DNA from: an uncultured Pelagibacteraceae bacterium
GTDB taxonomy: Bacteria > Pseudomonadota > Alphaproteobacteria > Pelagibacterales > Pelagibacteraceae
DNA: 64,000 bases
NCBI GenBank assembly: GCA_902604055.1
Contig: CACKXA010000002.1
Span: 34,711 to 98,710, forward strand
Direction of reading: 5' to 3'
The position numbers and the translations under genes are program-made. Within the stretch, counting starts at the first letter, position 1, and each line of letters opens with the position of its first letter. The notes under the pieces were generated by a model that made no database searches, was not told where the DNA came from, and worked only from the letters and a program-made list of their open reading frames with translations. Shown piece by piece: positions 1 to 9,475 of this stretch.

Positions 1-1740
1 AGACATGCGCATTCATTAGGAAGCAAGTCACCAATTTTTTTTAAACTTTTTGATGTTTTACTAAATGAAATGAAAAAAAGTTATCCAGAATTAGGAACAG
101 GCAAAGATCTCATAATAGAAACTTTAAAAAATGAGGAAGAGAAATTTTCTTCTCTTCTTGAAAGAGGTATGAAAATTTTAGATGATAATTTAGATAAAGT
201 ACAAAATAATACACTACCAGGCTCAATTGCTTTTAAATTGTACGATACCTATGGTTTCCCCGTAGACTTGACTGCTGATATTTTAAGAACAAAAAATATT
301 AAAGTTGACAATTCAGCTTTTGAGCAAGAAATGGAAAAAAGCAAAACTTTAGCAAGAGCTAATTGGAAAGGTTCTGGAGATAAGTCAGTAGAGGAAAAAT
401 GGTTTAAAATTCGAGAAGAACTTAAACCAACAGAATTTTTAGGTTATGAGTTTGAAAAAGCTGAAGGAGTTGTTTTAAAAATTTCTAAAGATAATAAATT
501 TGTTGATAGCGCTGAAGTAGGAAGCAATGTTGAAATTATTACAAATCAAACACCTTTTTATGGAGAGTCTGGAGGTCAAGTTGGAGATCAAGGAATAATT
601 TTTAATTCAGATTGTAAAATTAATATTACTGATACACAAAAAAAAATGGGAGATCTTTTTGTTCATACTGGAAAAATTGAGTCTGGTACAATAAAAATCG
701 GCCAAAGCGTTAATCTTGAGATAAATGTTGAAGATAGAAATAGTTCTAAGGCTAATCATTCAGCAACACATTTGCTACATGAGTCTTTAAGAAGGACTTT
801 AGGTAAACATGTTACTCAAAAAGGGTCATTGGTTTCTCCAGAAAGATTAAGATTTGATTTTAGCCACAACAAACCAATTGAAAAAGAGGAAATGATTAAG
901 ATTAATAAAGTTGTAAATGAAATAGTCGACAGTTCAACTGAGGTACAAACAAGAATAATGACACCTAAAGAAGCAGTTAAAATGGGAGCTTTAGCTCTTT
1001 TTGGAGAAAAGTATGGTGAAGAAGTAAGAGTAGTTTTTATGGGGAAAGAGTCTAATGGTTTTTTTTCTACAGAGCTTTGCGGTGGAACTCATGTAAAAAA
1101 CACAAAAGAAGTAGGCAAATTTAAAGTTATTAGTCAGTCATCAATCGCTTCAGGTGTAAGAAGAGTAGAAGCTTTAAGAGATAAACAGCTTACAGAGTAT
1201 GAAAAATCGCAAAAGCAAGATAAATCTACAAAAGAAAAAGCAAGTAAAGAACAACTAGAAAAAATTAAAAAAGAAATATTAAGCTACAAAATTAAACCTG
1301 ATTATAATGAAAGTAATGATTTGGTAGAAAATTTAAAAATTCTTACCAAACAATTAGAAAAATTAAAAATTCAGAATGTAATTAATGATAAAAGTAAAAA
1401 TATAATTAAGGATAAAAAAACTGGTAAGTTTATATTAAGACAACAATTTCTTAATGATTTTCCACCTAAGGAATTAAGGAGCATCATAGATCAGGGGAAA
1501 AAAGATATTAAAAGTGGAGTAATTATTAGCATATCTACTTTTGAGGAAAAAGTGGGAGTTGCAGTTGGAGTCACTAATGATCTTGTTTCAAAATATGACG
1601 CGGTTAATCTTGTAAAATTTGCTTCAGAAATTCTTGATGGAAAAGGTGGAGGAGGAAGAAAAGATTTTGCTCAAGCTGGTGGTACAAATAAAGATAAAAT
1701 AGATGAGGCTTTTAAAGCAATAGAAGATGAAATTAGTTAA
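1..1740 (+). CDS. alaS: Alanine-tRNA ligase, 5'-truncated by window edge
   Basis: This enzyme charges tRNA-Ala and edits mischarged tRNA. The frame is open from base 1 (RHAHSLGSK...), so the M at base 70 in the ORF track is internal and the gene starts outside the window. The visible 579 residues lack roughly the first 300 of a typical AlaRS of about 875. They contain the editing-domain zinc motifs HSATH (near fragment residue 253) and CGGTH (near 360). A lysine-rich linker follows, then the C-terminal DHHA1 glycine motif [15 protein letters not shown]. The stop overlaps the convergent icd gene by 8 bases. Identity is secure; only the 5' end is missing. Confidence 0.97.
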   Translation, partial: RHAHSLGSKSPIFFKLFDVLLNEMKKSYPELGTGKDLIIETLKNEEEKFSSLLERGMKILDDNLDKVQNNTLPGSIAFKLYDTYGFPVDLTADILRTKNIKVDNSAFEQEMEKSKTLARANWKGSGDKSVEEKWFKIREELKPTEFLGYEFEKAEGVVLKISKDNKFVDSAEVGSNVEIITNQTPFYGESGGQVGDQGIIFNSDCKINITDTQKKMGDLFVHTGKIESGTIKIGQSVNLEINVEDRNSSKANHSATHLLHESLRRTLGKHVTQKGSLVSPERLRFDFSHNKPIEKEEMIKINKVVNEIVDSSTEVQTRIMTPKEAVKMGALALFGEKYGEEVRVVFMGKESNGFFSTELCGGTHVKNTKEVGKFKVISQSSIASGVRRVEALRDKQLTEYEKSQKQDKSTKEKASKEQLEKIKKEILSYKIKPDYNESNDLVENLKILTKQLEKLKIQNVINDKSKNIIKDKKTGKFILRQQFLNDFPPKELRSIIDQGKKDIKSGVIISISTFEEKVGVAVGVTNDLVSKYDAVNLVKFASEILDGKGGGGRKDFAQAGGTNKDKIDEAFKAIEDEIS

Positions 1741-2947
1741 GCTTCTTTTTAAGGTTTGAGTTTATTGCCTCTAAAAATTGACTTGTTGTTAAGAATTTTT
1801 GATTTTTACTGATTAATATTGCTAGGTCCTTAGTCATAGAACCACTTTCAACAGTTTCTATACAAACTTTTTCAAGATTTTCTGCAAATTTGATAAGCTC
1901 TTGATTTCCATCAAGATTTCCTCTGTGAGATAAACCTCTTGTCCATGCGAATATAGAAGCTATAGGGTTAGTTGATGTTTCTTTTCCTGCTTGGTGTTGT
2001 CTATAGTGTCTAGTTACTGTTCCGTGAGCAGCTTCAGCTTCAGCTATTTTTCCATCTGGAGTTCTTAATACGCTAGTCATCAATCCTAAAGAACCATACC
2101 CTTGTGCGACCGTATCAGACTGGACATCCCCATCATAATTTTTGCATGCCCAAATGTATTTTCCACTCCATTTCATTGCGCATGCAACCATATCGTCAAT
2201 TAATCTGTGCTCATAAGTTATGCCTGATTCCTCAAATTTTTTCTTAAACTCTTTTTGAAACACTTCCTCGAATATATCTTTGAATCTTCCATCATATGCT
2301 TTTAAAATTGTATTTTTTGATGAAAAATAAACCGGCCATTTTCTTACTAGACCGTAGTTCATACATGCTCTTGCAAAATCTTTAATTGAGTTATCTAAAT
2401 TGTACATTGAAAGTGCAATACCAGGCCCGTCAAAATTAAAAACTTCGTGTTCGATTTTATCTTTTCCATCTTCAGACTCCCATTTAACTGTCATTTTTCC
2501 TTTGCCAGGAACCTTAAAATCCGTTGCTTTGTATTGGTCTCCAAAAGCATGTCTGCCTACAATTACGCTATCAGTCCAATGAGGTACTAATCTAGGAACA
2601 TTTTTGCAAATTATTGGTTCTCTGAAAATTGTTCCACCTACAATGTTTCTAATAGTACCATTTGGAGATCTCCACATTTTTTTAAGACTAAACTCTTTAA
2701 CACGTGCCTCGTCAGGAGTAATGGTTGCGCATTTTACCCCTGCTCCATATTTTTGAATAGCTTTAGCACAGTCTATTGTAATTTGGTCATTAGTTTTATC
2801 ACGACTTTCCATCCCCAAATCATAGTATTTTAAGTCAATATCTAAGTAGGGTTTGATGAGCTTATCTTTTATAAATGACCAAATAATTCTAGTCATTTCG
2901 TCACCATCTAGCTCAACTACTGGGTTTTTAACTTTAATTTTAGCCAT
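1733..2947 (-). CDS. icd: Isocitrate dehydrogenase (NADP+), eukaryote-like type
   Basis: This TCA-cycle enzyme decarboxylates isocitrate to 2-oxoglutarate and makes NADPH. The 404-residue length and the start [20 protein letters not shown] match the homodimeric family shared by mitochondria and alphaproteobacteria, not the E. coli type. The substrate and metal signature [16 protein letters not shown] lies near residues 275-290. The ATG start is preceded by a plausible promoter in the 70-base gap shared with psd. The 3' end runs 8 bases into alaS on the other strand, so no intergenic terminator is possible. Confidence 0.97.
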   Translation of the reverse strand: MAKIKVKNPVVELDGDEMTRIIWSFIKDKLIKPYLDIDLKYYDLGMESRDKTNDQITIDCAKAIQKYGAGVKCATITPDEARVKEFSLKKMWRSPNGTIRNIVGGTIFREPIICKNVPRLVPHWTDSVIVGRHAFGDQYKATDFKVPGKGKMTVKWESEDGKDKIEHEVFNFDGPGIALSMYNLDNSIKDFARACMNYGLVRKWPVYFSSKNTILKAYDGRFKDIFEEVFQKEFKKKFEESGITYEHRLIDDMVACAMKWSGKYIWACKNYDGDVQSDTVAQGYGSLGLMTSVLRTPDGKIAEAEAAHGTVTRHYRQHQAGKETSTNPIASIFAWTRGLSHRGNLDGNQELIKFAENLEKVCIETVESGSMTKDLAILISKNQKFLTTSQFLEAINSNLKKKLN

Positions 2948-2979
2948 AAAATAAAAATATAGATTGATTTGGTAAGATT

Positions 2980-3007
2980 TTTATACATATTAAGAAAAAA
3001 TTAGCAA
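2980..3007 (-). promoter_or_regulatory. Candidate sigma70 promoter of icd
   Basis: On the minus strand, TTGCTA and TATAAA are separated by 16 bases. The -10 box ends about 32 bases before the icd ATG. It lies in the icd/psd divergent gap. This is motif matching only, in AT-rich DNA. Confidence 0.4.
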
Positions 3008-3017
3008 ACTTAAAATT

Positions 3018-3668
3018 ATGTTTAATTCAATTTTCCCTAAAATTCACAAAGAAGGGTACAAGTTTTTGGCTATTTCCATTATAGCCACATTTCTTGTATT
3101 ACTTTTTTCAAAGTTTTTAGGATCAGTTTTAATTTTAATAACTATTTGGATTTACTATTTTTTTAGAGATCCAGAAAGATTTTCAATTAATGATGATAAT
3201 TTTTTAGTTAGCCCAGCTGATGGACTTATAACATCAATATCTGAGCAAAAAGGTCCAGTCGAACTTCAACTAGAAAATACGACATATACTAGAATAAGTG
3301 TTTTTATGAATGTATTTAATTGCCATGTTAATAGAACACCAATATCTGGAAAGATTGAAGAAATTAATTATAAGCCTGGAAAATTTTTAAATGCCTCTCT
3401 TGATAAAGCGAGTGAAGAAAATGAGAGAAATTATTTTAAAGTAAAGTGTTCTTCAACAGGAGAAGAAATTATAATTGTTCAAATTGCAGGACTAATCGCA
3501 AGAAGAATAGTATGTGAGGTAGAACAAGGACAAGATCTTAAACAAGGAGACAGGATAGGGATGATACGTTTTGGTAGCAGAGTAGATATTTTTTTCAAAA
3601 ATAAAAAAACTTTAGCAAAAATTGGACAAAACGTTGTGGCTGGTGAGAGTTTAATAGCTTCGAAATAA
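3018..3668 (+). CDS. psd: Phosphatidylserine decarboxylase proenzyme (short type)
   Basis: It converts phosphatidylserine to phosphatidylethanolamine at the inner membrane. At 216 residues it belongs to the short, membrane-anchored family. Two hydrophobic segments span about residues 17-46 and are followed by the conserved FFRDPER motif. Near the C-terminus, RFGSRVDIFF holds the Gly-Ser self-cleavage site. Ser187 should become the pyruvoyl prosthetic group, with a beta chain of about 186 residues and an alpha chain of about 30. The stop and the pssA start share one base (TAATG), so the two consecutive steps of PE synthesis are encoded back to back. Confidence 0.95.
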   Translation: MFNSIFPKIHKEGYKFLAISIIATFLVLLFSKFLGSVLILITIWIYYFFRDPERFSINDDNFLVSPADGLITSISEQKGPVELQLENTTYTRISVFMNVFNCHVNRTPISGKIEEINYKPGKFLNASLDKASEENERNYFKVKCSSTGEEIIIVQIAGLIARRIVCEVEQGQDLKQGDRIGMIRFGSRVDIFFKNKKTLAKIGQNVVAGESLIASK

Positions 3669-4459
3669 TGGAAGATAATAAAAAATTTAAATTAGTTTCA
3701 TCAAAAAAGACAAGATATTTATTACCAAATATTCTTACTTTAGGAGGAGTTTGTCTCGGTATTAGTTCAATTAAATTTTCAATAGATGGCAATTACAGTT
3801 TAGCAGTAATTTTTATTTTATTTGCAGCTATACTTGATGCATTAGATGGAAGAGTGGCGCGTTTAATTAAAGGAACATCAGAATTTGGAAAAGAACTAGA
3901 CTCATTGACTGATTTTGTGAGTTTTGGAATTGCACCAGTATTTATTCTATATTTTTGGGAACTAAATACTTATGGTAAATTTGGGTGGGCAATCACATTA
4001 ATATATTCAGTTTGTTGCGTTTTGAGACTAGCAAGATTTAATCTAACTAAAATAAGTAATCAACAACTTTGGAAGAATAATTATTTCGAAGGAGTTCCAG
4101 CTCCTGCTGGAGGGATATTAATTTTAATGCCATTAATATTTGAACTTTCAGGTTTAGAATTAAAGTTAAATCTAAAAAATTTAACACCTTTTTTGACTAT
4201 TTTGATTGCAATTTTACTAGTGAGCAAGATTCCAACTTTATCTTTAAAAAAAATATCTATTTCGCCTAAAACCACTGTTTTTATTTTGTTAGGAATCGGA
4301 ACAGTCTTTATTTCTTTGTTATTTTACACATTTCAAACATTATTATTTTTTGGAGCTGTTTACTTAGCTTCACTACCTGTCAGTTTCTTTATGTATAGAA
4401 AACAATCTCAAAAAGAAAGCTTAGAAACATCAGATGAAGAGCATGAAGATGTTTTATAA
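3668..4459 (+). CDS. pssA: CDP-diacylglycerol-serine O-phosphatidyltransferase
   Basis: It makes phosphatidylserine from CDP-diacylglycerol and serine, feeding Psd encoded just upstream. The CDP-alcohol phosphatidyltransferase signature, DG-x2-AR-x8-G-x3-D-x3-D, is intact at residues 60-82 (DGRVAR...GKELDSLTD). Several hydrophobic segments follow, consistent with an integral membrane enzyme, and the protein ends in an acidic tail (TSDEEHEDVL). It shares TAATG junctions with psd and with rlmE, suggesting translational coupling through the three genes. Confidence 0.96.
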   Translation: MEDNKKFKLVSSKKTRYLLPNILTLGGVCLGISSIKFSIDGNYSLAVIFILFAAILDALDGRVARLIKGTSEFGKELDSLTDFVSFGIAPVFILYFWELNTYGKFGWAITLIYSVCCVLRLARFNLTKISNQQLWKNNYFEGVPAPAGGILILMPLIFELSGLELKLNLKNLTPFLTILIAILLVSKIPTLSLKKISISPKTTVFILLGIGTVFISLLFYTFQTLLFFGAVYLASLPVSFFMYRKQSQKESLETSDEEHEDVL

Positions 4460-5085
4460 TGAAAAAATCAAAAAAGAGCAAAAAAAGTAATACTTGGAAG
4501 ATCAAACAACATAGAGATCAATTCTTTAAAAAATCGAAAACACTAGGTTATCGCTCTAGAGCAGCCTTTAAATTAATTGAACTTAATAATAAATTTAAAT
4601 TTATTAAACATGATACGAATCTATTAGATATTGGATCTTATCCTGGAGGATGGGCTCAAGTTTCAAGAAAAATAATTTCCTCAGGAAAGATTTTGTGTGT
4701 AGATCAGGAAAAGATTGAAAAAATCAAAAATGTCTCGTTTCTCCAATGTAATTTCTTGAAGACAGAAGCAAAGAGTCAAATTTTAGAGTTTTTTGATGGA
4801 AATTTAGATGTGATAATTTCAGATATGGCTGCCAATACGACTGGTAATAAATCTTTAGATTGTATTAGAACCAACCAATTATGTGCAGATGTAATTGAAT
4901 TCTCTTCAATAAATTTAAAACCTAAAGGAGTATTAGTATCTAAGTTGTTTATGGGTGAAGATTTCTTAGAGGTCAAAGAATTAGCGAAATCAAGATTTAA
5001 AAATGTGCATTTTTTTAAACCTGAGGCTAGTAGGAACGAGTCAAAAGAAACTTATTTACACTGCGCTATATTAAAGCCTTTATAA
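4459..5085 (+). CDS. rlmE: 23S rRNA (uridine-2'-O) methyltransferase RlmE/FtsJ
   Basis: This family 2'-O-methylates U2552 in the 23S rRNA A loop late in 50S assembly. The 208-residue protein has a basic N-terminus and the SRAAFKL motif with the first catalytic lysine. The SAM-binding motif is LLDIGSYPGGW. ISDMA carries the catalytic aspartate, SKLFMG the second lysine, and SRNESKETY the glutamate, completing the K-D-K-E tetrad. It starts on the last base of the pssA stop and is followed 26 bases later by guaB. Confidence 0.95.
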   Translation: MKKSKKSKKSNTWKIKQHRDQFFKKSKTLGYRSRAAFKLIELNNKFKFIKHDTNLLDIGSYPGGWAQVSRKIISSGKILCVDQEKIEKIKNVSFLQCNFLKTEAKSQILEFFDGNLDVIISDMAANTTGNKSLDCIRTNQLCADVIEFSSINLKPKGVLVSKLFMGEDFLEVKELAKSRFKNVHFFKPEASRNESKETYLHCAILKPL

Positions 5086-5111
5086 TTTTTAGAAATTGTA
5101 TATAAGTTTAT

Positions 5112-6191
5112 ATGGAAGCAATAAAAGAAGCATTAACTTTTGATGATGTTTTGCTTTTGCCGCGTTTTTCAAAAATTTTACCTTCAGATACAAATATTTC
5201 TACAAAACTAAGCAAAACTATAAAATTAGAATCACCTTTTTTATCCTCTGCAATGGACACCGTCACAGAATCACAAATGGCTATAGCTATGGCCTTATCT
5301 GGAGGCATTGGAGTTATCCATAGAAACCTAAGTATAAAAAAACAAAATTATGAAATTGTTAAAGTCAAAAAAAAAAATTTAATAGTTGGAGCAGCTATTG
5401 GGACAAATGCAGACGATATTGTGAGGGCAAAAAAACTTTTAGATTCGGGAGTAGATTTAATTGTAATTGATACTGCTCATGGCCATAGTGAAAAAGTTTT
5501 AAAGATCCTTTCAAAAGTTAAAAAAACAGCATCTAAAATTCCTGTTTGTGTTGGTAATATTGCAACAGCAGAAGCTGCAAAAAAATTATATAATTCTGGC
5601 GCAGACATAATCAAAGTAGGTATTGGTCCTGGATCAATTTGCACTACAAGAATGGTTGCGGGAATAGGCGTTCCACAAATTACAGCGATAATGGAAGTAC
5701 ACAAAGCTTTAAAAAGAAAAGGTATAAAAATTATTTCGGATGGAGGTATTAAGTTTTCTGGAGATATTGCAAAAGCTTTAGCTGCAGGGGCAGACGCTAT
5801 TATGATGGGCTCAATATTTGCTGGAACAGACGAAAGTCCGGGAAAAAAATTTAGAATTAAGAATAAATTTTATAAACGTTATAGAGGAATGGGATCTATA
5901 GGAGCAATGTCAGCAGGTTCATCTAACAGATATTTTCAAAAAAATTTTAAAGATAAATCTAAATTTGTCCCAGAAGGAGTAGATGGTAGAGTAGAATACA
6001 AAGGAAAAGTCTCTAAGATAATTTATCAGCTTAAAGGAGGATTAAGATCTTCAATGGGTTATGTTGGAGCGAAAGGTCTTAAAGAGCTCAAAAAGAATGC
6101 TAAATTTATAAAAATTACTAAAGCAGGATTTTATGAAAGCATGGTACATAGTGTAGAAATGATAGAACCAACATTAAATTATAAGTTATAA
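5112..6191 (+). CDS. guaB: IMP dehydrogenase lacking the CBS (Bateman) domain
   Basis: It oxidises IMP to XMP, the committed step to GMP. N-terminal EALTFDDVLLLP, the catalytic loop GPGSICTTR with Cys177, the YRGMGSIGAMS segment and the flap motif EGVDGRVEY are all IMPDH-type. Bacterial IMPDH is usually about 485-490 residues, with a pair of CBS domains after the first 90 residues. Here HRNLSIKKQ runs through a short lysine-rich linker straight into LIVGAAIGTN, giving 359 residues and no regulatory insert. GMP reductase also lacks CBS domains, but the flap and active-site sequences argue against it. guaA lies one gene downstream. Confidence 0.93.
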   Translation: MEAIKEALTFDDVLLLPRFSKILPSDTNISTKLSKTIKLESPFLSSAMDTVTESQMAIAMALSGGIGVIHRNLSIKKQNYEIVKVKKKNLIVGAAIGTNADDIVRAKKLLDSGVDLIVIDTAHGHSEKVLKILSKVKKTASKIPVCVGNIATAEAAKKLYNSGADIIKVGIGPGSICTTRMVAGIGVPQITAIMEVHKALKRKGIKIISDGGIKFSGDIAKALAAGADAIMMGSIFAGTDESPGKKFRIKNKFYKRYRGMGSIGAMSAGSSNRYFQKNFKDKSKFVPEGVDGRVEYKGKVSKIIYQLKGGLRSSMGYVGAKGLKELKKNAKFIKITKAGFYESMVHSVEMIEPTLNYKL

Positions 6192-6193
6192 AC

Positions 6194-6610
6194 ATGAAAT
6201 TAATAAAATGTATATTTGTTATATTTTTTGTTAATTGTAACGCTTATGCAGCCTCAAACTATTTTACTGACGGCTTATTATTTTTTGAAAAAAACCAATT
6301 AGAAAAAGCAAAATTTAAATTTGAACAAGATATAGTTTTTAATCCTAGAAATGAAAATTCTTATCTATACCTTTCAAAAATATTTAACAGGCAAGATAAA
6401 AGTGAATTAGAAGAAAAAAATCTTAACACTGTTATTTTGCTAAATCCAAAAAATGAAGATGCATTGTATAGCCTTGCAAAACTGAGATTAAAAGAGTCAG
6501 ATTTTTCTGGCAGTAAAAAATTATTAGAAAAATTATTGACTTTCTGTGAAAGTTTCTGCCAAAAAAGTCTTAAACTTAAAACTGAAGTAGAAAATTCAAT
6601 AAAAAATTAA
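6194..6610 (+). CDS. Small exported TPR-like protein
   Basis: The 138-residue protein has a probable Sec signal peptide of about 19 residues with an AYA-A-like cleavage site. Helical repeat-like segments with TPR spacing follow ([23 protein letters not shown], then a second unit around [15 protein letters not shown]). I recognise no specific family. The start lies 2 bases after the guaB stop, and the stop shares one base with the guaA ATG, so it is embedded in the GMP operon. The cysteine in VNCNAYA does not form a convincing lipobox. A periplasmic scaffold role is inference from the fold only. Confidence 0.75.
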   Translation: MKLIKCIFVIFFVNCNAYAASNYFTDGLLFFEKNQLEKAKFKFEQDIVFNPRNENSYLYLSKIFNRQDKSELEEKNLNTVILLNPKNEDALYSLAKLRLKESDFSGSKKLLEKLLTFCESFCQKSLKLKTEVENSIKN

Positions 6611-8172
6611 TGGGAAGAAAAATTTTTAAGGAAAAAATTTTAATTATTGATTTTGGATCTCAGGTAACAAAACTTATCGCTAGAAGGGTAAGAGATCTTG
6701 GAGTTTTTTCGGAGATAATAACAGCAAAAAATATAAGTAAAATTAAAGATTATAATTATGTAAAAGGTATTATTTTATCAGGAGGTCCAGCAACTGTAAC
6801 AAAGAAAAATCATCAAAAAGTACCAAAAGAAATTTTTTTTAAAAACATTCCCATCCTTGGTATTTGTTATGGATTACAACTAATTGCTAATTTGTTTGGA
6901 GGATCAATTAAGGCATCAAAAAAAAAAAGAGAATTCGGAAGAGCAATTCTCCATAAAAAAAAAAAATCACTCTTAATAAAAAATTTTTTTAATGAAAACA
7001 ATAAATCAGTTTGGATGAGCCATCAAGACGCTGTTACCAAATTGCCAAAAGGATTTAAAGTGATAGCTTCAACTAATAAATCAAAATTAACAATTATAGA
7101 AAATACTCAAAAAAAAATTTATGGAATTCAGTTCCATCCTGAAGTGACTCATACCGAAAAGGGCAAAGAAATATTTAAAAATTTTTTATTCTCTATTTGC
7201 TTAATAAAAAAAAAGTGGCAAGTGACTTCAGAGAAAAATAGAATCATAAATAATATTAAACACACAGTAAAAAACGACAAAGTCGTTTGTGCTCTATCGG
7301 GAGGGGTTGATAGTAGTGTCGTTGCTTTATTGATAAACAAAGCTATAGGAAAAAATTTAGTTTGTATAATGGTTGATACTGGTTTGATGAGAAAAAATGA
7401 ATTTAAATATAGCTACAGAATATTTAAAAAAAGATATAAATTAAATGTAAAGTTGATCAATGCTTCAAAATTATATTTTAAAAAACTAAAAAACATTAAC
7501 GATCCTGAAAAGAAAAGAAAAATAATAGGAAATCTTTTTATTAAAATTTTTGAAAAAGAAGCAAAGAAGCACAAAGGTATTAAATATCTTGCTCAAGGCA
7601 CACTTTATCCCGATGTTATAGAAAGCCGGTCAGCAACTGGAAGCCAATCATCTAAAATAAAATCTCATCACAATGTCGGCGGGTTACCAAAAAATATGAA
7701 TTTAAAGTTAATAGAACCTTTAAAAGAATTCTTTAAGGATGAAGTAAGAATTTTAGGAAAATCAGTGGGTTTACTAGATAATATAAGAAATAAACATCCT
7801 TTCCCTGGACCAGGTTTGGCTATAAGAATAATAGGTCAAATTAACCCACAAAAGGTTAAAATCCTACAAGAGGCTGATCACATTTTTATAAATGAATTGA
7901 AAAAGCATAATCTGTATCACAAAATTTGGCAAGCTTATGCAGGTTTATTACCTATGAAAACCGTCGGAGTTATGGGAGACTCTAGAACCTATGAATATAC
8001 TTGTTTGTTAAGGGCGGTCACTTCTGAAGATGGAATGACCGCAGATTATTTTAATTTTCCAAAGAATTTTTTCGATATAATAGCTAATAAAATTGTTAAT
8101 GGTGTCCCAGGAATTAATAGAGTAGTATATGATATAACTTCCAAACCACCTAGCACTATCGAGTTAGAATAA
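6610..8172 (+). CDS. guaA: GMP synthase (glutamine-hydrolysing)
   Basis: It aminates XMP to GMP using glutamine and ATP. The N-terminal class I glutamine amidotransferase domain has the nucleophile in GICYGLQL (Cys86) and the His/Glu pair in FHPEVTHT. The ATP-pyrophosphatase domain carries the PP-loop SGGVDSS near residue 230. The C-terminal dimerisation domain ends in the typical STIELE. The 520-residue length matches E. coli GuaA (525). Its ATG and stop overlap its neighbours by one base each (TAATG). Confidence 0.98.
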   Translation: MGRKIFKEKILIIDFGSQVTKLIARRVRDLGVFSEIITAKNISKIKDYNYVKGIILSGGPATVTKKNHQKVPKEIFFKNIPILGICYGLQLIANLFGGSIKASKKKREFGRAILHKKKKSLLIKNFFNENNKSVWMSHQDAVTKLPKGFKVIASTNKSKLTIIENTQKKIYGIQFHPEVTHTEKGKEIFKNFLFSICLIKKKWQVTSEKNRIINNIKHTVKNDKVVCALSGGVDSSVVALLINKAIGKNLVCIMVDTGLMRKNEFKYSYRIFKKRYKLNVKLINASKLYFKKLKNINDPEKKRKIIGNLFIKIFEKEAKKHKGIKYLAQGTLYPDVIESRSATGSQSSKIKSHHNVGGLPKNMNLKLIEPLKEFFKDEVRILGKSVGLLDNIRNKHPFPGPGLAIRIIGQINPQKVKILQEADHIFINELKKHNLYHKIWQAYAGLLPMKTVGVMGDSRTYEYTCLLRAVTSEDGMTADYFNFPKNFFDIIANKIVNGVPGINRVVYDITSKPPSTIELE

Positions 8173-8954
8173 TGCTCAAAAAAATTAAAAAAATACTATT
8201 AAAAAAAAATAAAAAAAAGTTGGTATGTTTGACTGCATATTCTCGGAATTTTGCAAAAGTATTAGACAAACATTGTGATATTATTTTAGTAGGAGACTCA
8301 TTAGCTAACGTTTTATATGGAATGCGAAACACACACAAACTATCGGTAAACAATATGATCCAGCATAGTATAAGTGTTAGACAAGGTGTAAAAAAAGCTT
8401 TGATGGTAGTAGATATGCCAAAAGGTTCTTATGCCACTCCAAAACAAGCAAAAAAAAACGCTAAAATAATTTTAAAAAAAACAAAATGTGATGCTATAAA
8501 AATCGAAAGCAATAACAAAAATTTTAAAATTATAAAGGAGATAGTTGAAGCAAAAATACCTGTTATGGGGCATATAGGTTTTACACCACAATTTAAAAAT
8601 AAATTTAAAGTAGAAGGAAAAAATAATTTAGAAACAAAGAAATTAATACAAGAATCATTGTTGATACAAAAGGCGGGAGCTTTTTCTATAGTTCTAGAGT
8701 GTATTACTCCTGTTACTGCGAAAATAATAACAAAATTATTGAAAATACCCACGATAGGCATAGGATCCTCATCTTACTGTGATGGGCAAATCTTAGTGAC
8801 GGATGATATCCTTGGGTTGAGCGGATTTTATCCTAAATTTGTCAAAAAATATGTTAATTTGAATACAGTAATTGAAAAAGCTGTAAAAAAATATAGTAAA
8901 GAAGTTAAAAATCGACAGTTTCCGCAAAACAAAAATTTTTTATATGGAAAATGA
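8172..8954 (+). CDS. panB: 3-methyl-2-oxobutanoate hydroxymethyltransferase
   Basis: It makes ketopantoate, the first step towards pantothenate and CoA, using methylene-tetrahydrofolate. At 260 residues it matches the PanB TIM-barrel family. VGDSLANVLYG supplies metal-ligand residues, and MGHIGFTPQ, LECITP and IGIGSSSYCDGQ are family motifs. panC is not adjacent. It is the last biosynthetic gene of the guaB-guaA stretch and overlaps the next ORF by 11 bases. Confidence 0.95.
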   Translation: MLKKIKKILLKKNKKKLVCLTAYSRNFAKVLDKHCDIILVGDSLANVLYGMRNTHKLSVNNMIQHSISVRQGVKKALMVVDMPKGSYATPKQAKKNAKIILKKTKCDAIKIESNNKNFKIIKEIVEAKIPVMGHIGFTPQFKNKFKVEGKNNLETKKLIQESLLIQKAGAFSIVLECITPVTAKIITKLLKIPTIGIGSSSYCDGQILVTDDILGLSGFYPKFVKKYVNLNTVIEKAVKKYSKEVKNRQFPQNKNFLYGK

Positions 8955-9450
8955 AATTATAGATAAAAAAGATTTTTCTGAAAAAATTTTAATTTTTTTT
9001 AAAGAAAAACAAAGAGTTATCCTAATAACTTTTGTAACAATTATTGGTATAATCCTAGCTTTTTTAACTTCGAACTATTACCAAAACATGGAAAATGAGG
9101 AAATTTCTGAAAAATTTATTAAAGCTGGAATACATTTATCTTCAGAGGAAAAAAATAAATCTAAGAATATTTTAATAGAAATTGTTAATAGTGAAAATAA
9201 ATTTTATTCTATTTTAGCTTTAAATACCATTATAGAAAACGATTTAGAAGAAAGAAGCAATGAGATCTTAAAACTTTTTGAAATTGTTGAAAATCTTAAA
9301 ATCGACAAAGAACAATTAAACTTAATTAAGCTTAAAAAAGCACTCTATTTAATTAAAATTTCTAAAAATGAGGAAGGAAATACTTTGCTTAATGAAATTA
9401 TTTCAGAAAATTCAATTTGGAAAGATGCGGCATTAGAAATCTCTAAATGA
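8944..9450 (+). CDS. YfgM-like membrane-anchored TPR protein
   Basis: The 168-residue protein has a short cytoplasmic N-terminus, one transmembrane helix at about residues 27-45, and a helical periplasmic part. This matches the YfgM/DUF2133 family, whose E. coli member is an accessory of SecYEG. Placement directly before a BamB-like lipoprotein, 25 bases away, is the usual context of that family and supports the call more than sequence does. The start overlaps panB by 11 bases. Confidence 0.75.
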   Translation: MENEIIDKKDFSEKILIFFKEKQRVILITFVTIIGIILAFLTSNYYQNMENEEISEKFIKAGIHLSSEEKNKSKNILIEIVNSENKFYSILALNTIIENDLEERSNEILKLFEIVENLKIDKEQLNLIKLKKALYLIKISKNEEGNTLLNEIISENSIWKDAALEISK

Positions 9451-9475
9451 AATAAATTAGATTATAAATTAGTTA

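Noticed and set aside
5112-6191. Calling the short IMPDH-like gene a GMP reductase (guaC)
   Set aside because: Length fits GMP reductase, but the N-terminus, GSICTTR loop, YRGMGS segment and EGVDGRVEY flap are IMPDH-type, and guaA lies beside it.
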